Origin: Physella acuta
Lineage: Eukaryota > Mollusca > Gastropoda > Physidae
Direction: 5' to 3'
NCBI RefSeq assembly: GCF_028476545.1
Contig: NW_026731825.1
Span: 33,501 to 97,500 of the forward strand
DNA length: 64,000 bases
The notes under the pieces are model-generated. The model was not told where the DNA came from, searched no databases, and saw nothing but the letters and a program-made list of their open reading frames with translations. The position numbers and the translations under genes were made by a program. This document shows positions 60,101 through 64,000 of this stretch, one piece after another (position 1 is the stretch's first letter; each line of letters begins with the position of its first letter).

Positions 60101-63100
60101 AGTCTACTGGGGTCAGTCTGGTATTTGAGGGGTAAGTCTACTGGGGTCAGTCTGGTATTTGAGGGGTAAGTCTATTCAGGGTCAGTCTGGTATTTGAGGG
60201 GTAAGTCTACTGGGGTCAGCCTGGTATTTGAGGGGTAAGTCTATTCAGGGTCAGTCTGGTATTTGAGGGGTAAGTCTACTGGGGTCAGCCTGGTATTTGA
60301 GGGGTAAGTCTACTGGGGTCAGTCTGGTATTTGAGGGGTAAGTCTACTGGGGTCAGTCTGGTATTTGAGGGGTAAGTCTATTCAGGGTCAGTCTGGTATT
60401 TGAGGGGTAAGTCTACTGGGGTCAGCCTGGTATTTGAGGGGTAAGTCTATTCAGGGTCAGTCTGGTATTTGAGGGGTAAGTCTACTGGGGTCAGTCTGGT
60501 ATTTGAGGGGTAAGTCTATTCAGGGTCAGTCTGGTATTTGAGGGGTAAGTCTACTGGGGTCAGCCTGGTATTTGAGGGGTAAGTCTACTGGGGTCAGTCT
60601 GGTATTTGAGGGGTAAGTCTACTGGGGTCAGTCTGGTATTTGAGGGGTAAGTCTACTTGGGTCAGCCTGGTATTTGAGGGGTAAGTCTACTGGGGTCAGC
60701 CTGGTATTTGAGGGGTTAGTCTACTGGGGTCAGTCTGGTATTTGAGGGGTACGTCTACTGGGGTCAGCCTGGTATTTGAGGGGTAAGTCTACTGGGGTCA
60801 GCCTGGTATTTGAGGGGTAAGTCTACTGGGGTCAGTCTGGTATTTGAGGGGTAAGTCTACTGAGGTCAGTCTAGTTTGTGAGGTAAGTCTACTGGGGTCA
60901 GCCTGGTATTTGAGGGGTAAGTCTACTGGGGTCAGTCTGGTATTTGAGGGGTAAGTCTATTCAGGGTCAGTCTGGTATTTGAGGGGTAAGTCTACTGGGG
61001 TCAGCCTGGTATTTGAGGGGTAAGTCTACTGGGGTCAGCCTGGTATTTGGGGGGTAAGTCTACTGGGGTCAGCCTGGTATTTGAGGGGTAAGTCTATTCA
61101 GGGTCAGTCTGGTATTTGAGGGGTAAGTCTACTGGGGTCAGCCTGGTATTTGAGGGGTAAGTCTGTTCAGGGTCAGTCTGGTATTTGAGGGGTAAGTCTA
61201 CTGGGGTCAGTCTGGTATTTGAGGGGTTAGTCTATTCAGGGTCAGTCTGGTATTTGAGGGGTAAGTCTACTGGGGTCAGCCTGGTATTTGAGGGGTAAGT
61301 CTACTGGGGTCAGTCTGGTATTTGAGGGGTAAGTCTACTGGGGTCAGTCTGGTATTTGAGGGGTAAGTCTACTGGGGTCAGCCTGGTATTTGAGGGGTAA
61401 GTCTACTGGGGTCAGCCTGGTATTTGAGGGGTTAGTCTACTGGGGTCAGTCTGGTATTTGAGGGGTACGTCTACTGGGGTCAGCCTGGTATTTGAGGGGT
61501 AAGTCTACTGGGGTCAGCCTGGTATTTGAGGGGTAAGTCTACTGGGGTCAGTCTGGTATTTGAGGGGTAAGTCTACTGAGGTCAGTCTAGTTTGTGAGGT
61601 AAGTCTACTGGGGTCAGCCTGGTATTTGAGGGGTAAGTCTACTGGGGTCAGCCTGGTATTTGAGGGGTAAGTTTACTGGGGTCAGTCTGGTATTTGGGGG
61701 GGGGTAAGTCTACTGGGGTCAGCCTGGTATTTGAGGGGTAAGTCTACTGGGGTCAGTCTGGTATTTGAGGGGTAAGTCTACTGCGGTCAGTCTAGTTTGT
61801 GAGGTAAGTCTACTGGGGTCAGCCTGGTATTTGAGGGGTAAGTCTACTGGGGTCAGCCTGGTATTTGAGGGGTAAGTCTATTCAGGGTCAGTCTGGTATT
61901 TGAGGGGTAGGTCTACTGGGGTCAGCCTGGTATTTGAGGGGTAAGTCTACTGGGGTCAGTCTGGTATTTGAGGGGTAAGTCTACTGGGGTCAGCCTGGTA
62001 TTTGAGGTGTAAGTCTACTGCGGTCAGTCTGGTATTTGAGGGGTAAGTCTATTCAGGGTCAGTCTGGTATTTGAGGGGTAAGTCTACTGGGGTCAGCCTG
62101 GTATTTGAGGGGTAAGTCTACTGGGGTCAGCCTGGTATTTGAGGGGTAAGTCTACTGGGGTCAGTCTGGTATTTGAGGGGTAAGTCTACTGGGGTCAGCC
62201 TGGTATTTGAGGGGTAAGTCTATTCAGGGTCAGTCTGGTATTTGAGGGGTAAGTCTACTGGGGTCAGCCTGGTATTTGAGGGGTAAGTCTATTCAGGGTC
62301 AGCCTGGTATTTGAGGGGTAAGTCTATTCAGGGTCAGTCTGGTATTTGGGGTACGTTTATTGCGGTCAGTCTAGTTTGTGAGGTAAGTCTACTGGGGTCA
62401 GCCTGGTATTTGAGGGGTAAGTCTATTCAGGGTCAGTCTGGTATTTGGGGGGTAAGTCTACCGGGGTCAGCCTGGTATTTGAGGGGTAAGTCTACTGGGG
62501 TCAGCCTGGTATTTGAGGGGTAAGTCTACTGGGGTCAGCCTGGTATTTGAGGGGTAAGTCTACTGGGGTCAGTCTGGTATTTGAGGGGTAAGTCTATTCA
62601 GGGTCAGTCTGGTATTTGGGGTACGTTTATTGCGGTCAGTCTAGTTTGTGAGGTAAGTCTACTGAGGTCAGCCTGGTATTTTAAGGGGTAAGTCTATTCA
62701 GGGTCAGCCTGGTATTTGAGGGGTAAGTCTACTGAGGTCAGTCTAGTTTGTGAGGTAAGTCTACTGGGGTCAGCCTGGTATTTGTGTGGAGGGGGGGGGG
62801 GGGGGGTAAGTCTACTGGGGTCAGCCTGGTATGTGTGTGGAGGGGGGGGGGTAAGTCTACTGGGGTCAGCCTGGTATGTGTGTGGAGGGGGGGGGTAAGT
62901 CTACTGGGGTCAGCCTGGTATGTGTGTGGAGGGGGGGGGGGGGGGTAAGTCTACTGGGGTCAGCCTGGTATGTGTGTGGGGGGGGGGGGAGTAAGTCTAC
63001 TGGGGTCAGCCTGGTATGTGTGTGGAGGGGGGGGTAAGTCTACTGGGGTCAGCCTGGTATGTGTGTGGAGGGGGGGGGGGGGTAAGTCTACTGGGGTCAG

Positions 63101-63233
63101 CCTGGTATGTGTGTGGAGGGGGGGGGGGTAAGTCTACTGGGGTCAGCCTGGTATGTGTGTGGAGGGGGGGGGGGGAGTAAGTCTACTGGGGTCAGCCTGG
63201 TATGTGTGTGGAGGGGGGATAAGTCTACTGGCT
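57126..63233 (+). repeat. Large minisatellite, 34-bp unit, about 175 copies
   Basis: The unit runs GTCAGTCTGGTATTTGAG, then GGGTAAGTCTACTGGG. Main variants: GTCAGC for GTCAGT; TCTATTCAGG for TCTACTGGGG; TTTGGGG for TTTGAGG; and a shortened CAGTCTAGTTTGTGAGG form (60866, 61581, about 61787, 62367, 62637, 62736). From about 62770 the units lengthen to 45-50 bp by a GTGTGTGGAGG start and a G run of variable length. Long stretches are almost identical, and patterns of variants repeat at higher-order periods (341, 513 and 716 bp). Each typical unit has two runs of four G and one GGTAAGT. Open frames in it are artefacts. Confidence 0.97.
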
Positions 63234-63299
63234 GGCTTGGAACCACATCATCCTCATAAGCTTCTCGCTTTAACAGTAGCGTAGGCAGTAATGGTTTAG

Positions 63300-63301
<2 letters not shown>

Positions 63302-63398
<97 letters not shown>

Positions 63399-63412
63399 TG
63401 TGTGTGTGTGTG
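63302..63412. repeat. (TA)n microsatellite followed by (TG)n
   Basis: About 47 TA units to 63395, then about seven TG units. Confidence 0.94.
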
Positions 63413-63794
63413 TATTTTTTTATATTTACATGTGTGTGTATTTTACACTCTCCTGAACAAATTACACTCCCAGGCTTTGTTTTAACTCCCACTCCAAATC
63501 CTACACTCTCAACCATTGTTTAAATGCGAATTAAAAAAAAAAAACTAAATGCACTCCCAACTCACATAAAACCTGCAGCTCCAATTTTTCCTATACATCC
63601 CCACTATACATCCACCTTGCCGACATTTAACATTGCCCAATACACGCCCCCCCCTCTCTCTCTCAAATAGACACAACTTACCCTAACTAAACACAATACA
63701 TTTCCCCCAATGTCACACAATGGAAACAAAAGCTTAAACCAACTCACTCAACTCAGTGGAACGTAGCCCACTTGTTCTATTATACTCTACACAC
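63413..63794. other. No recognised feature
   Basis: C- and A-rich low-complexity words. No gene was recognised. Confidence 0.55.
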
Positions 63795-64000
63795 TTTGGG
63801 GAGTCAAGAAATCACTACGGGGGTGTTAGTTAAGGGAATCATTGCGGGGGTGTAAGTTTGAGGGGGGTAGTTTTAGGTTGTTGTTTTGGGGAGTCAATTA
63901 GCGGCTGTTGGTTAGGGGAGTCACTGCGGGGGGTGTTAGTTTGAGGGGGGGGGGGGGGGGTAATTTGGGGTTGTTGTTTTGGGGAGTGACTGTAGGGGGT
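63795..64000 (+). repeat. G-rich tandem repeat, about 93-bp unit, cut by the window edge
   Basis: GTTGTTGTTTTGGGGAGT recurs at 63877 and 63970; TCACTGCGGGGGG and GTGTTAGTTTGAGGGG words recur between. It continues past the end of the window. Confidence 0.75.

Noticed and set aside
62311-62898. Gly/Ser/Val frames in the 34-bp array
   Set aside because: Shadows of the tandem unit, with no start context or domain.

Overview
The window is animal nuclear DNA, most likely from a mollusc or another lophotrochozoan (inference). It has no recognisable host gene. It holds one LTR retrotransposon, a tRNA-headed SINE family, one LINE 3' fragment, many short hAT-type DNA transposons, long (TA)n tracts and an unusual number of minisatellites. 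The words GTTACTTCCC and GTTACTTCCCTT recur in unrelated places (for example near 7512, 41602 and 47108). I associate such words with molluscan genomes, but they do not prove the phylum.

Layout. 1-1519: no recognisable feature. 1520-8757: a (TA)n tract split by a young Ty3/gypsy-class element (1600-8451) whose integrase lies before its reverse transcriptase, the Gmr1-like order; a compound microsatellite follows. 9390-11659: a hAT-type element with a perfect 8-bp target duplication and a second pair of family termini inside. 12-16 kb: AT-rich DNA, a small minisatellite, a SINE remnant and a 0.9-kb array of a 9-bp unit. 16.8-20.3 kb: a nested pair of inverted-repeat elements, three SINEs and a G-tract MITE. 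20.3-28.4 kb: six separate minisatellites (36, 83, 31, 30, 19/38 and 13 bp) with (TA)n tracts between them. 29-32.6 kb: MITE fragments and a nested hAT pair. 33.2-36.5 kb: a 32-bp array, a hAT MITE, short arrays and a small CpG-rich block. 36.8-39.7 kb: a SINE and a 2.26-kb hAT element carrying two younger MITEs. 40-46.4 kb: microsatellites, a 23-bp array and one possible exon. 46.5-48.9 kb: two SINEs and a LINE-derived insertion in a 62-bp repeat. 50-55.5 kb: 48-bp, GTT and 64-bp repeats and a SINE. 56.0-56.7 kb: two MITEs with target duplications. 57.1-63.2 kb: one 6.1-kb minisatellite of a 34-bp unit with about 175 copies, every typical unit carrying GGTAAGT. The last 200 bp begin another G-rich repeat.

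No cooperating set of host genes is visible. The only long reading frames belong to the LTR element. The other open frames mostly lie in tandem repeats, which stay open because their unit length is a multiple of three or their dinucleotide has no stop. The best-supported calls are the LTR element (identical LTRs as read, tRNA-Pro-like primer site, polypurine tract, full set of Pol motifs) and eight hAT-type insertions with 8-bp target duplications (five perfect, others one mismatch). All comparisons were made by eye; family names rest on motif memory, not on searches.
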